From Bradyrhizobium agreste (GTDB taxonomy: Bacteria; Pseudomonadota; Alphaproteobacteria; Rhizobiales; Xanthobacteraceae), in the NCBI RefSeq assembly GCF_016031625.1, contig NZ_JACCHP010000040.1, forward strand, positions 1 through 43,770: a stretch of 43,770 nt of DNA, written 5' to 3'. The position numbers and the translations under genes were made by a program. Every line of letters begins with the position of its first letter. Position 1 is the first letter of the stretch. The notes below the pieces were generated by a model. The model saw nothing but the letters and a program-made list of their open reading frames with translations, had not been told where the DNA came from and ran no database searches. Below, piece by piece: positions 32,877-41,190 of this stretch.

Positions 32877-34616
32877 CTAGTAAATCGACGGCTCCCCGAT
32901 CGGCGCGCCGAAATCGGTCTCCAGGAAGTCGAAGTCGCAGCCGTCATTGGCCTGCTTGATGTGCCTGGTGAACATCCAGCCATAGCCGCGCTCGAAGCGA
33001 CGCTCGGGCTGCTTCCAGGCGGCGCGGCGTCTTGCGAGCTCGGCTTCGGGAACGTCGAGATTGATGGTGCGCGCAGCGACATCGAGCGTGATGCGGTCGC
33101 CGTTCTGCACCAGGGCCAGCGGGCCGCCGATGTAGGATTCCGGCGCGACGTGCAGGATGCAGGCGCCGTAGCTGGTGCCGCTCATGCGCGCATCCGAGAT
33201 GCGCACCATGTCGCGCACGCCCTGCTTCACGAGTTTGGTCGGGATCGGCAGCATGCCCCATTCCGGCATGCCCGGCCCGCCCTGCGGCCCGGCATTGCGC
33301 AGGATGAGGATGTGATCCTCGGTGACGTCGAGATCGGGATCGTCAACGGCCTTCTTCATCGCGGGATAATCGTCGAACACCAGCGCGGGGCCGGTGTGCT
33401 TGAGGAAGCGCGGCGCGCAGGCGGAGGGCTTGATGACGCAGCCGTCGGGCGCGAGATTGCCCTTGAGCACGGCGAGCGCGCCCTCCCTGTAGATGGGATT
33501 GTCGATACCGCGGATCACGTCGGCATTGTGGACCTCGGCGCCCTCGATATTCTCACCCAGCGTCTTGCCGGTGACCGTGATGCAGTCGAGATGCAGATGC
33601 GGCTTGATCTGGGCCATCAGCGCCGGCAGGCCGCCAGCGTAAAAGAAATCCTCCATCAGGTACGTATCGCCGCTCGGGCGGACGTTGGCGATGACCGGCA
33701 CCTTGCGACTGGCCCTCTCGAAATCGTCGAGGCCGATATCCTGGCCGGCGCGGCGGGCGTGCGCGATCAGATGGATGATGGCGTTGGTGGAGCAGCCCAT
33801 GGCCATCGCGACCGCAATCGCATTCTCGAAGGCCTTTCGGGTCTGGATCACCTTCGGCGTCAGATCCTCCCACACCATCTCGACGATGCGGCGGCCGCAT
33901 TCAGAGGCCATGCGGATATGGTTGGCATCCGCGGCGGGGATCGATGAGGCGCCCGGCAGCGTCATGCCGATCGCTTCCGCAATGGCGGTCATGGTCGAGG
34001 CGGTGCCCATGGTCATGCAGGTGCCGTAGCTGCGGGCGATGCCGGCCTCGATGTCGAGCCAGTCCTTGTCGGAGATCTTTCCGGCGCGGCGCTCGTCCCA
34101 ATATTTCCAGCCGTCGGAGCCGGAGCCGAGCGTCTTGCCCTTCCAGTTGCCGCGCAGCATCGGGCCTGCCGGCAGATAGATCGCCGGAATGTTCATCGAG
34201 GTTGCGCCCAGGAGCAGCGCCGGGGTGGTCTTGTCGCAGCCGCCCATCAGCACCACGCCGTCGACGGGATGGCTGCGGAGCAGCTCCTCGGCGTCCATCG
34301 CCAGCAGGTTGCGATAGAGCATGGTGGTGGGCTTGAGCAGCGATTCCGACAGCGACAGCGCCGGTAGCTCCAGCGGCAAGCCGCCCGCCATCAGGACGCC
34401 GCGCTTGACGTCGTCGACGCGCGACTTGAAGTGCATGTGGCAGGGCTGCGCGTCCGACCAGGTGTTGAGGATCGCAATGATCGGGCGGTCCTGCCACTCC
34501 TCCGGCGCATAGCCCATCTGCATGGCACGGGAGCGATGGCCGAACGAGCGCAGATCGTCCGGCGCGAACCAACGCGCGCTGCGGAGCTGGTCGGGCGTTT
34601 TCTTCTTGTTGGTCAT
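32877..34616 (-). CDS. L-arabinonate dehydratase (IlvD/EDD family)
   Basis: A 579-residue Fe-S dehydratase. Cys59 (SDAQPCHMH), Cys127 (GGCDKTTPA) and Cys200 (YGTCMTMGTAS) sit at the same positions, to the residue, as the [2Fe-2S] ligands of the structurally known Rhizobium leguminosarum L-arabinonate dehydratase, also 579 residues long as I recall it; Lys129 also matches. The catalytic Ser lies in ARMSGTSYG near residue 479. It should turn L-arabinonate (or D-fuconate, D-galactonate) into the 2-keto-3-deoxy acid. The RraA-like gene downstream may then split that product. In Bradyrhizobium the L-arabinose pathway ends in pyruvate plus glycolaldehyde through an aldolase. No arabinose dehydrogenase, transporter or regulator is seen here. 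The start is ATG 34616, with AAAGAGATG directly ahead. Confidence 0.88.
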   Translation of the reverse strand: MTNKKKTPDQLRSARWFAPDDLRSFGHRSRAMQMGYAPEEWQDRPIIAILNTWSDAQPCHMHFKSRVDDVKRGVLMAGGLPLELPALSLSESLLKPTTMLYRNLLAMDAEELLRSHPVDGVVLMGGCDKTTPALLLGATSMNIPAIYLPAGPMLRGNWKGKTLGSGSDGWKYWDERRAGKISDKDWLDIEAGIARSYGTCMTMGTASTMTAIAEAIGMTLPGASSIPAADANHIRMASECGRRIVEMVWEDLTPKVIQTRKAFENAIAVAMAMGCSTNAIIHLIAHARRAGQDIGLDDFERASRKVPVIANVRPSGDTYLMEDFFYAGGLPALMAQIKPHLHLDCITVTGKTLGENIEGAEVHNADVIRGIDNPIYREGALAVLKGNLAPDGCVIKPSACAPRFLKHTGPALVFDDYPAMKKAVDDPDLDVTEDHILILRNAGPQGGPGMPEWGMLPIPTKLVKQGVRDMVRISDARMSGTSYGACILHVAPESYIGGPLALVQNGDRITLDVAARTINLDVPEAELARRRAAWKQPERRFERGYGWMFTRHIKQANDGCDFDFLETDFGAPIGEPSIY

Positions 34617-34881
34617 CTCTTTCCTTGTCCGTCCGGAGGATTCGCCCTGCTCTTCTCACAGGCCGTCCATCCCCGGCAAGGCGCAGGGCGGACGGAGGGC
34701 GGTCCTCTGCTATGCACTCAGGCGTGCACACCGAACAGTGCAGCGCAATAAAGCGGCAGGCGGGGCCCAAGAGGTTCCGAAGTGCTTGCCGGCCGTCGTG
34801 AATCCGCGCAACAATTTCGTGTTCATTGGTTTGATTTGCGGTCGCTGGGACACTCCCTGCCGACCGCGGAGGATTTCAGGC

Positions 34882-35301
34882 GTGGCCAACATCCTGATCT
34901 TGGATGATGATCCGGCCGTCCAGTTCACCATCCGGCTGCTGCTGGAACGGGCTGGTCATCACGTGACGGTCGCCGGGGATGGCTGCAAGGGGCTGGCGCT
35001 GTTCAAGGCCAGCCGGTTCGACCTGCTGTTTCTCGCCATCTTTATGCCCGGTATGGACGGATTGGAGACGATGCGTCACATTCGGACGCTGGCCCCGGCC
35101 GTTCCGACCGTCGTCATCTCCGGCCGTTCGATCACGCCGGATGCCGATGCGGAGCCGGACTTCCTGAAGATGGCGACCAAGCTCGGCGCGGTGGCCAGCC
35201 TGCAAAAGCCGTTCCGGCCCGATGCACTGCTTGCCGTGGTCGCAGATTGCCTGAAGGCCCGCGCGCCGGAGAGGTCCGATGTCCGCTCCGGCCGCCGATG
35301 A
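34882..35301 (+). CDS. Single-domain receiver lacking the phosphoacceptor Asp
   Basis: A 139-residue CheY-like receiver. GTG 34882 has GGAGGA eight bases ahead. The acidic pocket is intact (ILILDDDPAVQ), and the late switch residues are present (VVISGRS and LQKPFRP with its Lys). The phosphoacceptor position, normally Asp in a DIFMPGMDG motif, is Ala52 in LLFLAIFMPGMDGLE; the codon is GCC, one base from GAC. So it cannot be phosphorylated in the usual way and may be locked in one state. It overlaps the hybrid-kinase gene by 23 bases in another frame, so the two are co-translated and likely work together. A spot mutation or sequencing error at one base is the alternative. Confidence 0.85.
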   Translation: MANILILDDDPAVQFTIRLLLERAGHHVTVAGDGCKGLALFKASRFDLLFLAIFMPGMDGLETMRHIRTLAPAVPTVVISGRSITPDADAEPDFLKMATKLGAVASLQKPFRPDALLAVVADCLKARAPERSDVRSGRR

Positions 35302-38300
35302 CAAGAACACCTCCTCTGCTGCAAGCCAGAAATGGCGCAGCGATGCGGCAGGTCCGGCGAAATTCCCCATGCGAGCAGCAACGACGCTGGCCACGCGGCT
35401 GGCCATCGCGATGATCCTGCTGGTGGCAGTCACCGTGGCCGCGGTCGGATGGCTGGGCTATCGCAACACCACACAGGCCGTCATTCCACGGGTGCTGGAG
35501 CGGGTCGAAGCCCAATCGCGCCTGCTCGCGACCAATCTTGAATCCTACGTCGCCGGCGTGCGCGGCGATCTGGTCGGGTTTCGCGCCGCAGCGGCAATCA
35601 ACGGCCTGATCCGCGCTCATGGCGGCGGCGGGATCGATCCTGTGGACGGCGTCTCGGAGCAAACCTGGCGCGAACGTATCGCGGCGCGGCTCGCGGCCGA
35701 GATCGATGCCAAGCCCATCTACGGGCAGTTCAGAATCATCGGCGTCGACAACGACCAGCGCGAACTGGTCCACGTCGATCGTTCGGGTCCGAACGGAGCA
35801 GCCCGGATTGCCCCGGACAGCGAACTGGAGCGCAAGAGCGACCGAGCCTACTTTCAGGAAACCATACGGCTCGGGCCCGGCGAGATCTATGTGTCTCCCA
35901 TCGAACTCGCGACCCGTCACGGGGGAACGACGGCGCCTCACGCGCCGACTTTGCGCGCGGCGATGCCGCTGTTCACAGCCGACGACAAGCCGTTCGGCAT
36001 CATCGTGGCCAATATCGACATGCGCCCGGCACTCGACCGGGTCCGCGCGACAACGACCTCGGGCGGAGAGATCTACGTCGTGAATGCGCGCGGCGATTAT
36101 CTCGTCCATCCCGACCAGGCGCGGGAGTTCGGAGCATCGCGCGGCCATCCCACCGATTGGCGCAAGGACTTTCCGTTCTTCTCAGCCCTGGCCGGCACGT
36201 CCGAGGTGGCCACACGGCTCACAACCGATGAGTCGGGTCGGACGAGCGGCGCGGCGTTCGCACCGATATCGCTTGCGAGCAAGGAATGGGTCGCCATCAT
36301 CGTGACCATTCCCGCGTCCGTGTTCGGCCGCGTGCCGGCCGCCATTCAAAAAACGTCCCTGCTGGTCGGCGTGTTGGCCGTTCTCGCCGCGGCTGCGCTC
36401 GCGGTGCTGCTGGCGCGCTCGTTGACCCGACCGATCGGGCGTCTGACGGAGGCGGTGCAGGCCATCGGCAGCGGACGTCCCGCCGAGATCCCAATCGATG
36501 CCAGCGGCGAGACCGGCGTGCTGGCACGGGCCTTTGCGCGGATGGTGGAAGAGATGCGCGCGAAAACAGCCGCGCTCGAGCGCGAGATCGAGGAGCATCG
36601 CCGCACCGAGGCCGCGCGAAGCCATCACGCGGCACGCGAAAGCCTGTTCAGTGCCGCGGTGGAATCGTCCGACGACGCGATCGTGATGCAGACGCTCGAT
36701 GCCATCATTACCGGCTGGAATCCGGCCGCCGAACGCCTTTACGGCTATACGGCGGAAGAGGCGATCGGCAAGCCCACCTCGATCATTGTCCCGCCCGACC
36801 GCCGCGAGCACGGCAAGGACTATCTGCGGCGCATCGCCCGGGGCGAGCCGATCGAACGCTTCGAGACCGTTCGCCTGCGCAAGGACGGCACGCCGGTCGA
36901 GATTTCGCTTGGCCTGTCGCCGATCAAGGGACCGTCGGGCGAGATCATCGGCGCGTCGGGAAGCGCGCGCAGCCTGACCGAGGCGCGGCGCGCCGAGCGG
37001 GCGCTGCAGCACCAGCTCGAGGAGCGGCGGCAGATCTTCGAGACGTCGCAGGACCTGATCATGATCATGGACGCGCGGGGCCTTGTCACGCAGATCAGCC
37101 CGAGCAGCGAGACCATTCTCGGCTATCCGCCGGACGAGATGATCGGCCGCAGCGGCGCCGACTTCATCCATCCCGATCATCTGGAGCAGTCCCGTGCCGA
37201 GATGCGCGCGATGCGCCGCGGCGAGCGCGTCAAGCTGGCCGACACCCGCTGCATCCACAAGAACGGGCACGAGGTCTGGCTGTCGTGGCTCGGCAGCTGG
37301 TCCGAGCCAGCCAAGCGCTTCTTCTTCATCGGGCGCGACATGACCGAAGCGCGGCTCGCGCAGGAATCGCTGCGCGAGAGCGAGCGACTCGCCCGCAACA
37401 TCGTCGAGACCTCGCTCGACGCCTTCGTCCAGACCGACGAGACCGGAAGCATCCTGAACTGGAACTCGCAGGCCGAACAGCTGTTCGGCTGGCGGCGCGA
37501 CGAGGTGCTCGGCAAGAGCACGATCGACCTCATCGTCGCCGAGAGCGAACGCGACAGGGTCAGGGCGGGGCTGAAGCAATTCCTGGCCAACGAGGACGGC
37601 CGGACGCTGAAACGCCGCCGCGAGCTGATGTGCCGCCGCCGCGACGGCAAGGAATTCAAGGCCGAGCTGAGCGTCACCGCGCTGAAGCAGCGCGAGGGCC
37701 TGCTGTTCAACGTCTTCTACCGCGATCTCACGGAGAAGATCGCCGCCGAGGAGCGCATCCGCCACGCCGAGAAGATGGAGGCTCTCGGCCAGCTGACCGG
37801 CGGCGTGGCGCATGACTTCAACAACATCCTTACCGTCATCACCGGGACGATCGAGATTCTCGCGGAGGCGGTCGCCAAGGAGCCGCAGCTCGCGGCGATC
37901 ACGAAGATGATCGACGAGGCCGCCGCGCGCGGCGCCGATCTGACCCAGCACCTGCTCGCCTTTGCGCGCAAGCAGCCGCTGCAGCCGCGCGAGATCGACA
38001 TCAACACGCTGATCGTCGACACCGCGAAACTGTTGCGTCCGACGCTCGGCGAGCAGATCCAGATCGAATCGGTGTTCGAGGACGAGAATTGCGTCGCCAT
38101 CGTCGATCCCAACCAGCTCACCACCGCGATCCTCAACCTCGCGCTCAATGCGCGCGACGCCATGCCCGGCGGCGGCAAGCTGATCGTGGAGACCGGCGCC
38201 GCCTATCTCGACGAGGTCTATGCCAGCGCCAACGACGTGCCGCCGGGGCACTACGTGCTGATCGCCGTGAGCGACACCGGTACCGGAATCCCAGCGAACA

Positions 38301-38887
38301 TGCTGCCCCGGGTGTTCGATCCCTTCTTCACCTCGAAGGGACCCGGCAAGGGCACCGGACTCGGACTTTCGATGGTCTACGGCTTCATCAAGCAGTCCGC
38401 AGGTCACATCAAGATCTACAGCGAGGAGGGACACGGCACCACGATCAAGATGTATCTGCCGCCCGGCAAGACGCCGACGGCGGTCGGCGAGGGCGTGACA
38501 CCAGCGACGATCGAGGGCGGACACGAGACGATCCTGGTGGTCGAGGATGACCGGCTGGTGCGGGACTACGTGCTGGCGCAGCTGCATTCGCTGGGTTACG
38601 TCACTCTACAGGCGGCGAACGCCGCGGAGGCGCTCGCGATCCTCGCAGCCGGCAAGCCGTTCGACCTTCTGTTCACCGACGTCATCATGCCCGGCAAGAT
38701 GAACGGACGGCAGCTTGCGGACGAGATGATGAAGACGCGCCCGGATCTGAAGGTGGTCTACACGTCAGGCTATACCGAGAATGCGATCATCCATCACGGC
38801 CGGCTGGATTCCGGCGTGATGTTGCTGGCCAAGCCCTATCGCAAATCGGATCTGGCGAGGATCATCCGCAAGGCGCTGAGCGGGTGA
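35279..38887 (+). CDS. Hybrid sensor histidine kinase (dCache-HAMP-PAS3-HisKA-HATPase-REC)
   Basis: A 1202-residue membrane kinase. ATG 35279 has GGAGAGG about eight bases ahead, inside the preceding receiver gene. Order: membrane helix at about 38-60; periplasmic dCache sensor to about 340; second helix at 360-380; HAMP at 381-435; three PAS domains at about 455-575, 585-700 and 710-825; HisKA with phospho-His845 in GGVAHDFNNIL; HATPase with NLALNARDAM near 951, SDTGTGIP and GTGLGLSMVYG; and a C-terminal receiver with Asp1134 in LLFTDVIMPG. This is a phosphorelay hybrid of the type with GVAHDFNN H-boxes, common in Rhizobiales, usually without a known signal. Extracellular ligands for dCache are often amino or organic acids. 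A palindromic terminator-like element follows. Confidence 0.92.
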   Translation: MSAPAADDKNTSSAASQKWRSDAAGPAKFPMRAATTLATRLAIAMILLVAVTVAAVGWLGYRNTTQAVIPRVLERVEAQSRLLATNLESYVAGVRGDLVGFRAAAAINGLIRAHGGGGIDPVDGVSEQTWRERIAARLAAEIDAKPIYGQFRIIGVDNDQRELVHVDRSGPNGAARIAPDSELERKSDRAYFQETIRLGPGEIYVSPIELATRHGGTTAPHAPTLRAAMPLFTADDKPFGIIVANIDMRPALDRVRATTTSGGEIYVVNARGDYLVHPDQAREFGASRGHPTDWRKDFPFFSALAGTSEVATRLTTDESGRTSGAAFAPISLASKEWVAIIVTIPASVFGRVPAAIQKTSLLVGVLAVLAAAALAVLLARSLTRPIGRLTEAVQAIGSGRPAEIPIDASGETGVLARAFARMVEEMRAKTAALEREIEEHRRTEAARSHHAARESLFSAAVESSDDAIVMQTLDAIITGWNPAAERLYGYTAEEAIGKPTSIIVPPDRREHGKDYLRRIARGEPIERFETVRLRKDGTPVEISLGLSPIKGPSGEIIGASGSARSLTEARRAERALQHQLEERRQIFETSQDLIMIMDARGLVTQISPSSETILGYPPDEMIGRSGADFIHPDHLEQSRAEMRAMRRGERVKLADTRCIHKNGHEVWLSWLGSWSEPAKRFFFIGRDMTEARLAQESLRESERLARNIVETSLDAFVQTDETGSILNWNSQAEQLFGWRRDEVLGKSTIDLIVAESERDRVRAGLKQFLANEDGRTLKRRRELMCRRRDGKEFKAELSVTALKQREGLLFNVFYRDLTEKIAAEERIRHAEKMEALGQLTGGVAHDFNNILTVITGTIEILAEAVAKEPQLAAITKMIDEAAARGADLTQHLLAFARKQPLQPREIDINTLIVDTAKLLRPTLGEQIQIESVFEDENCVAIVDPNQLTTAILNLALNARDAMPGGGKLIVETGAAYLDEVYASANDVPPGHYVLIAVSDTGTGIPANMLPRVFDPFFTSKGPGKGTGLGLSMVYGFIKQSAGHIKIYSEEGHGTTIKMYLPPGKTPTAVGEGVTPATIEGGHETILVVEDDRLVRDYVLAQLHSLGYVTLQAANAAEALAILAAGKPFDLLFTDVIMPGKMNGRQLADEMMKTRPDLKVVYTSGYTENAIIHHGRLDSGVMLLAKPYRKSDLARIIRKALSG

Positions 38888-38899
38888 TGTTTGGGAGTC

Positions 38900-38929
38900 A
38901 TTCCGGACGCGCGTAGCGCGATCCGGAAT
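38900..38929. terminator. Palindrome after the hybrid kinase gene
   Basis: ATTCCGGA (38900-38907) and TCCGGAAT (38922-38929) with an inner CGCG stem form a stable hairpin 12 bp past the stop codon. It is also REP-like in sequence. Confidence 0.55.
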
Positions 38930-38940
38930 CTGGAGCGTCG

Positions 38941-39027
38941 GTAGCCTGGATGGAGCGCAGCGCAATCCGGGAACAATCGTGCGGCGCGCGCAAATCCCGG
39001 ATTACGCTTGCGCTCCATCCGGGCTAC
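38941..39027. repeat. REP-like palindrome, 87 bp
   Basis: GTAGCCTGGATGGAGCGCAG at the left pairs with TGCGCTCCATCCGGGCTAC at the right, with few mismatches; the inner CAATCCGGGA and TCCCGGATTA also pair. It is the second of three palindromes in the convergent gap. Confidence 0.75.
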
Positions 39028-39051
39028 GAAACCGTCGGTGAGGAGAGATGG

Positions 39052-39098
39052 GCCCCGGCTCGGCAGCGCATCATTGCATGATGCGCTGCGTCCGGGGC
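39052..39098. repeat. REP-like palindrome with perfect 12-bp inner stem
   Basis: GCAGCGCATCAT (39063-39074) and its exact complement (39078-39089) enclose TGC; GCCCCGG and CCGGGGC flank them. It lies 19 bp before the FixJ-like stop codon and may end that transcript. Confidence 0.75.
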
Positions 39099-39117
39099 GA
39101 GAGAATGACCAGTCGCC

Positions 39118-39753
39118 TTACGACGCGCGCTGGGCCGCGGTCATCACGATGCGGATCAGGTCGGCGGCATTGCGCGCGCCGAGCTTCTTCATGATGTTGG
39201 CACGGTGGTCCTCGATGGTACGCGGACTGATGCCGAGCGTGCGGCCGGCCTCCTTGTTGGAGGCACCGGAGGCGAACTGCTCCAGGACCTCGCGCTCCCT
39301 GCGCGTCAGCGGCTCGCGGCCGGGGAAATGCAGCGAGCCGAATTTCGGCGACGCGTTCTCCGCCTGCCTGCGTGCATAGGCACCGATCGCCTCGTCGAGG
39401 CGGCCGACGATCTCGCTGCCGCGGAACGGCTTCTCGATGAAGTCGAGCGCGCCGCTCTTGATCGCGCCCACCGCCATCGCGATGTCGCCCTGCCCGGAGA
39501 TCATGAAGATCGGCGCCGGATAGTCCTCGCCGTGCAGCTCCTTCAGGATGTCGAGACCCGACTTCCCGGGAATATGCACATCGAGCAGGATTGCAGCCGG
39601 CGTGCGGTTTCGCGCGACGGAGAGCAGCGCTGCACCGTCGGCGAAACAGATCACCTCATAGCCCGCCGCCTTCAACACCATCGACAAGGTGTCGCGAACG
39701 GCAGGGTCGTCATCGACCACGAAGATTTCACCGCGAGAGCTTTGTTCCGCCAT
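39118..39753 (-). CDS. FixJ/NarL-type response regulator
   Basis: A 211-residue two-domain regulator from ATG 39753 (MAEQSSRGEIF). The receiver has the acidic pair in FVVDDDPAVRD, phospho-Asp58 in AILLDVHIPGKSG, Ser in MISGQGDIAMAVGAIKSGA and Lys in FIEKPFRG. The C-terminal LuxR-type helix-turn-helix reads LTRREREVLEQFASGASNKE, then RTLGISPRTIEDHRANIMKKL. The AIKSGALDFIEKPF segment is typical of the FixJ/TodT/StyR subgroup, which is paired with PAS kinases. It converges on the hybrid kinase gene across the palindromes at 38900-39098 and is a natural candidate partner, but the kinase has its own receiver, so this is not proven. Confidence 0.88.
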   Translation of the reverse strand: MAEQSSRGEIFVVDDDPAVRDTLSMVLKAAGYEVICFADGAALLSVARNRTPAAILLDVHIPGKSGLDILKELHGEDYPAPIFMISGQGDIAMAVGAIKSGALDFIEKPFRGSEIVGRLDEAIGAYARRQAENASPKFGSLHFPGREPLTRREREVLEQFASGASNKEAGRTLGISPRTIEDHRANIMKKLGARNAADLIRIVMTAAQRAS

Positions 39754-39826
39754 GTGCCACATCCGGTTGGCATGAAGGACTCGCGTCCGCGCCAATCGTT
39801 ATGGCGCTCGGCGCGGATTCGGCCCA

Positions 39827-39842
39827 CCCGTATTTGTACGGG
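39827..39842. promoter_or_regulatory. Palindrome in the divergent FixJ-like gap
   Basis: CCCGTA and TACGGG flank TTTG between the FixJ-like gene (leftward, ATG 39753) and the 100-aa gene (rightward, ATG 39903). It may be an operator for the FixJ-like regulator. Confidence 0.3.
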
Positions 39843-39902
39843 ACATGGACTTAACGCACAAGTAGCGGCATGGCGCCTAATTGCAGTGGAGGGAGAATAT
39901 CC

Positions 39903-40205
39903 ATGCTAAATTTGGCCGACACGTCGCCTCCCGTCGCAACGTCCGAAGTCGAGAGCCGTGAGCTGATTGCGGCGGACCTTCGTTTGCTGGTCGCACAGAT
40001 CGAGACCAGCATGCGCCGGATCGCCGCAGCCATGGATCAAGAACACGGCAGCGATCCGGAAGGTTCCGCAGATGTCGTCTTGCTCGACGACGTCACGCCC
40101 CGCTACGCCAGCGCGAGCGCGGCCCTCAATGCCTGCCGGGCGGGCCTCGGCCACGCCCTGCAATGTCTATCGGAATCCGGCAACGCGGCCGGCGGCCGCG
40201 TCTGA
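39903..40205 (+). CDS. Small helical hypothetical protein, 100 aa
   Basis: ATG 39903 has GGAGGGAG eight bases ahead, which decides the start over an earlier in-frame ATG. The product has no signal peptide. Residues about 18-45 form an amphipathic helix (ELIAADLRLLVAQIETSMRR), followed by an acidic segment (DVVLLDDVTPRYAS) and a second helix with two Cys (ALNACRAGLGHALQCLSES). I do not recognise the family. It is divergent from the FixJ-like gene and converges on the receiver gene, leaving 20 bases. Confidence 0.7.
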   Translation: MLNLADTSPPVATSEVESRELIAADLRLLVAQIETSMRRIAAAMDQEHGSDPEGSADVVLLDDVTPRYASASAALNACRAGLGHALQCLSESGNAAGGRV

Positions 40206-40225
40206 CCGCCTGGCGGCTCCGCAAG

Positions 40226-40729
40226 CTAGGCGCGGTGCCGTTCCACGATCGCGTCGGTGGCGACACCACCCCAGGTGTGAATCGCCGGCAGGCCCATCGC
40301 GGTCTTGCCGAGATTGGCGAGGCTGATGCGCAGCGCCGCGAGATCCAGCGGCTTCGGCAGGCTCTGGAGCTCGATCCCGACGGAACGGGCGAAGCTGCGG
40401 GCGGCACTGCGGCGCTTGCCGTCCATGCCGCTGATGACGATCACGGAGCCTGCAAACTTCGCGCTCGCCATCTCGCGCAGCACGTCAATGCCGTCGCCAT
40501 CCTCCAGCACGAGATCGAGCGTCACGCAGTCGAACCGCGCGGCGCGCAGCTTCTCGATCGCGTCCGCCACGGATGGCGCCACGGTGACCTCGTGGCCCGC
40601 CTGCTTGGCCGCGACCGTGATCAGGCGGCGCTGCGTGGCGTCGTCATCGACCACCAGGAGCTGAAGTGCACGCCGTTCAGTGCCGTCGGGCAGGTTTGGC
40701 GAGATCGCGGAAAGAGAACTTCTGGGCAT
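40226..40729 (-). CDS. Single-domain response regulator with N-terminal extension
   Basis: A 167-residue protein: about 20 variable residues, then a receiver and a short tail. The acidic pocket (LLVVDDDATQRRL), phospho-Asp (CVTLDLVLEDGDG), Ser (VIVISGMDG) and Lys (SLPKPLDLAAL) are all present, so it should be phosphorylated normally. There is no output domain. It is the last gene of the leftward chemotaxis set, 141 bp after the PilZ gene, so it may have its own promoter. The likely donor is CheA or the nearby hybrid kinase. Confidence 0.85.
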   Translation of the reverse strand: MPRSSLSAISPNLPDGTERRALQLLVVDDDATQRRLITVAAKQAGHEVTVAPSVADAIEKLRAARFDCVTLDLVLEDGDGIDVLREMASAKFAGSVIVISGMDGKRRSAARSFARSVGIELQSLPKPLDLAALRISLANLGKTAMGLPAIHTWGGVATDAIVERHRA

Positions 40730-40870
40730 TGCCGTATCCTGAGATTGAGAGCGTCAATGGATACACGGATCGCGCTTCAGCCGCGTAAAGCTGCCGCGAG
40801 CAATTGACTCGGAAATGTTCAGCAAATGTGAAGCAAAGTGCCGGAAAGCGTCGCGACGGCGGCGGCGAGA

Positions 40871-41188
40871 TCAGGCCGCGGCGTCGTGGCCGCCGGCCGC
40901 ACCGCGCTTCTTCCGGTTCTTGCCGCGCAGGAACTGGATGTCCATTTCGGCGCCGTTGACACGGACCAGCTCGCAGCGACGATAGGCGAGACCCGTGGAC
41001 GACAGCAGCAGGAAGAACTCTTTCAGGTTCAAGCCCTGGATCGAGCCCTCCACCGTGAGAACGGCGTCGGTGTCGGAGATCGCATTGAGCTTGCAGTCGC
41101 GCCGCCAGGTCCCGTCGATGGCCATGATGCAGACATCATAGCCGCGGCTGAAGGTCACACGCTCCGCGCCCTTGCCATCCTCGGCCAT
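40871..41188 (-). CDS. Degenerate PilZ-domain protein next to cheR
   Basis: A 105-residue single PilZ domain. Its fold markers are ERVTFSRGYDVCIMAIDGTW, CKLNAISDTDAVLTVEG and the helical end LNLKEFFLLLSSTG. The c-di-GMP contacts are weak: the first motif, RxxxR, appears as R10-VTFS-R15 with one extra residue, and the second, D/NxSxxG, reads A36-I-S-D-T-D41, so it lacks the acid and the final Gly. Binding is doubtful. It starts two bases after the cheR stop codon, so it is co-transcribed and perhaps co-translated. The PilZ protein MapZ of Pseudomonas aeruginosa binds CheR1, so a CheR partner role is plausible here. The C-terminus is a basic tail. Confidence 0.8.
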   Translation of the reverse strand: MAEDGKGAERVTFSRGYDVCIMAIDGTWRRDCKLNAISDTDAVLTVEGSIQGLNLKEFFLLLSSTGLAYRRCELVRVNGAEMDIQFLRGKNRKKRGAAGGHDAAA

Positions 41189-41190
41189 GA

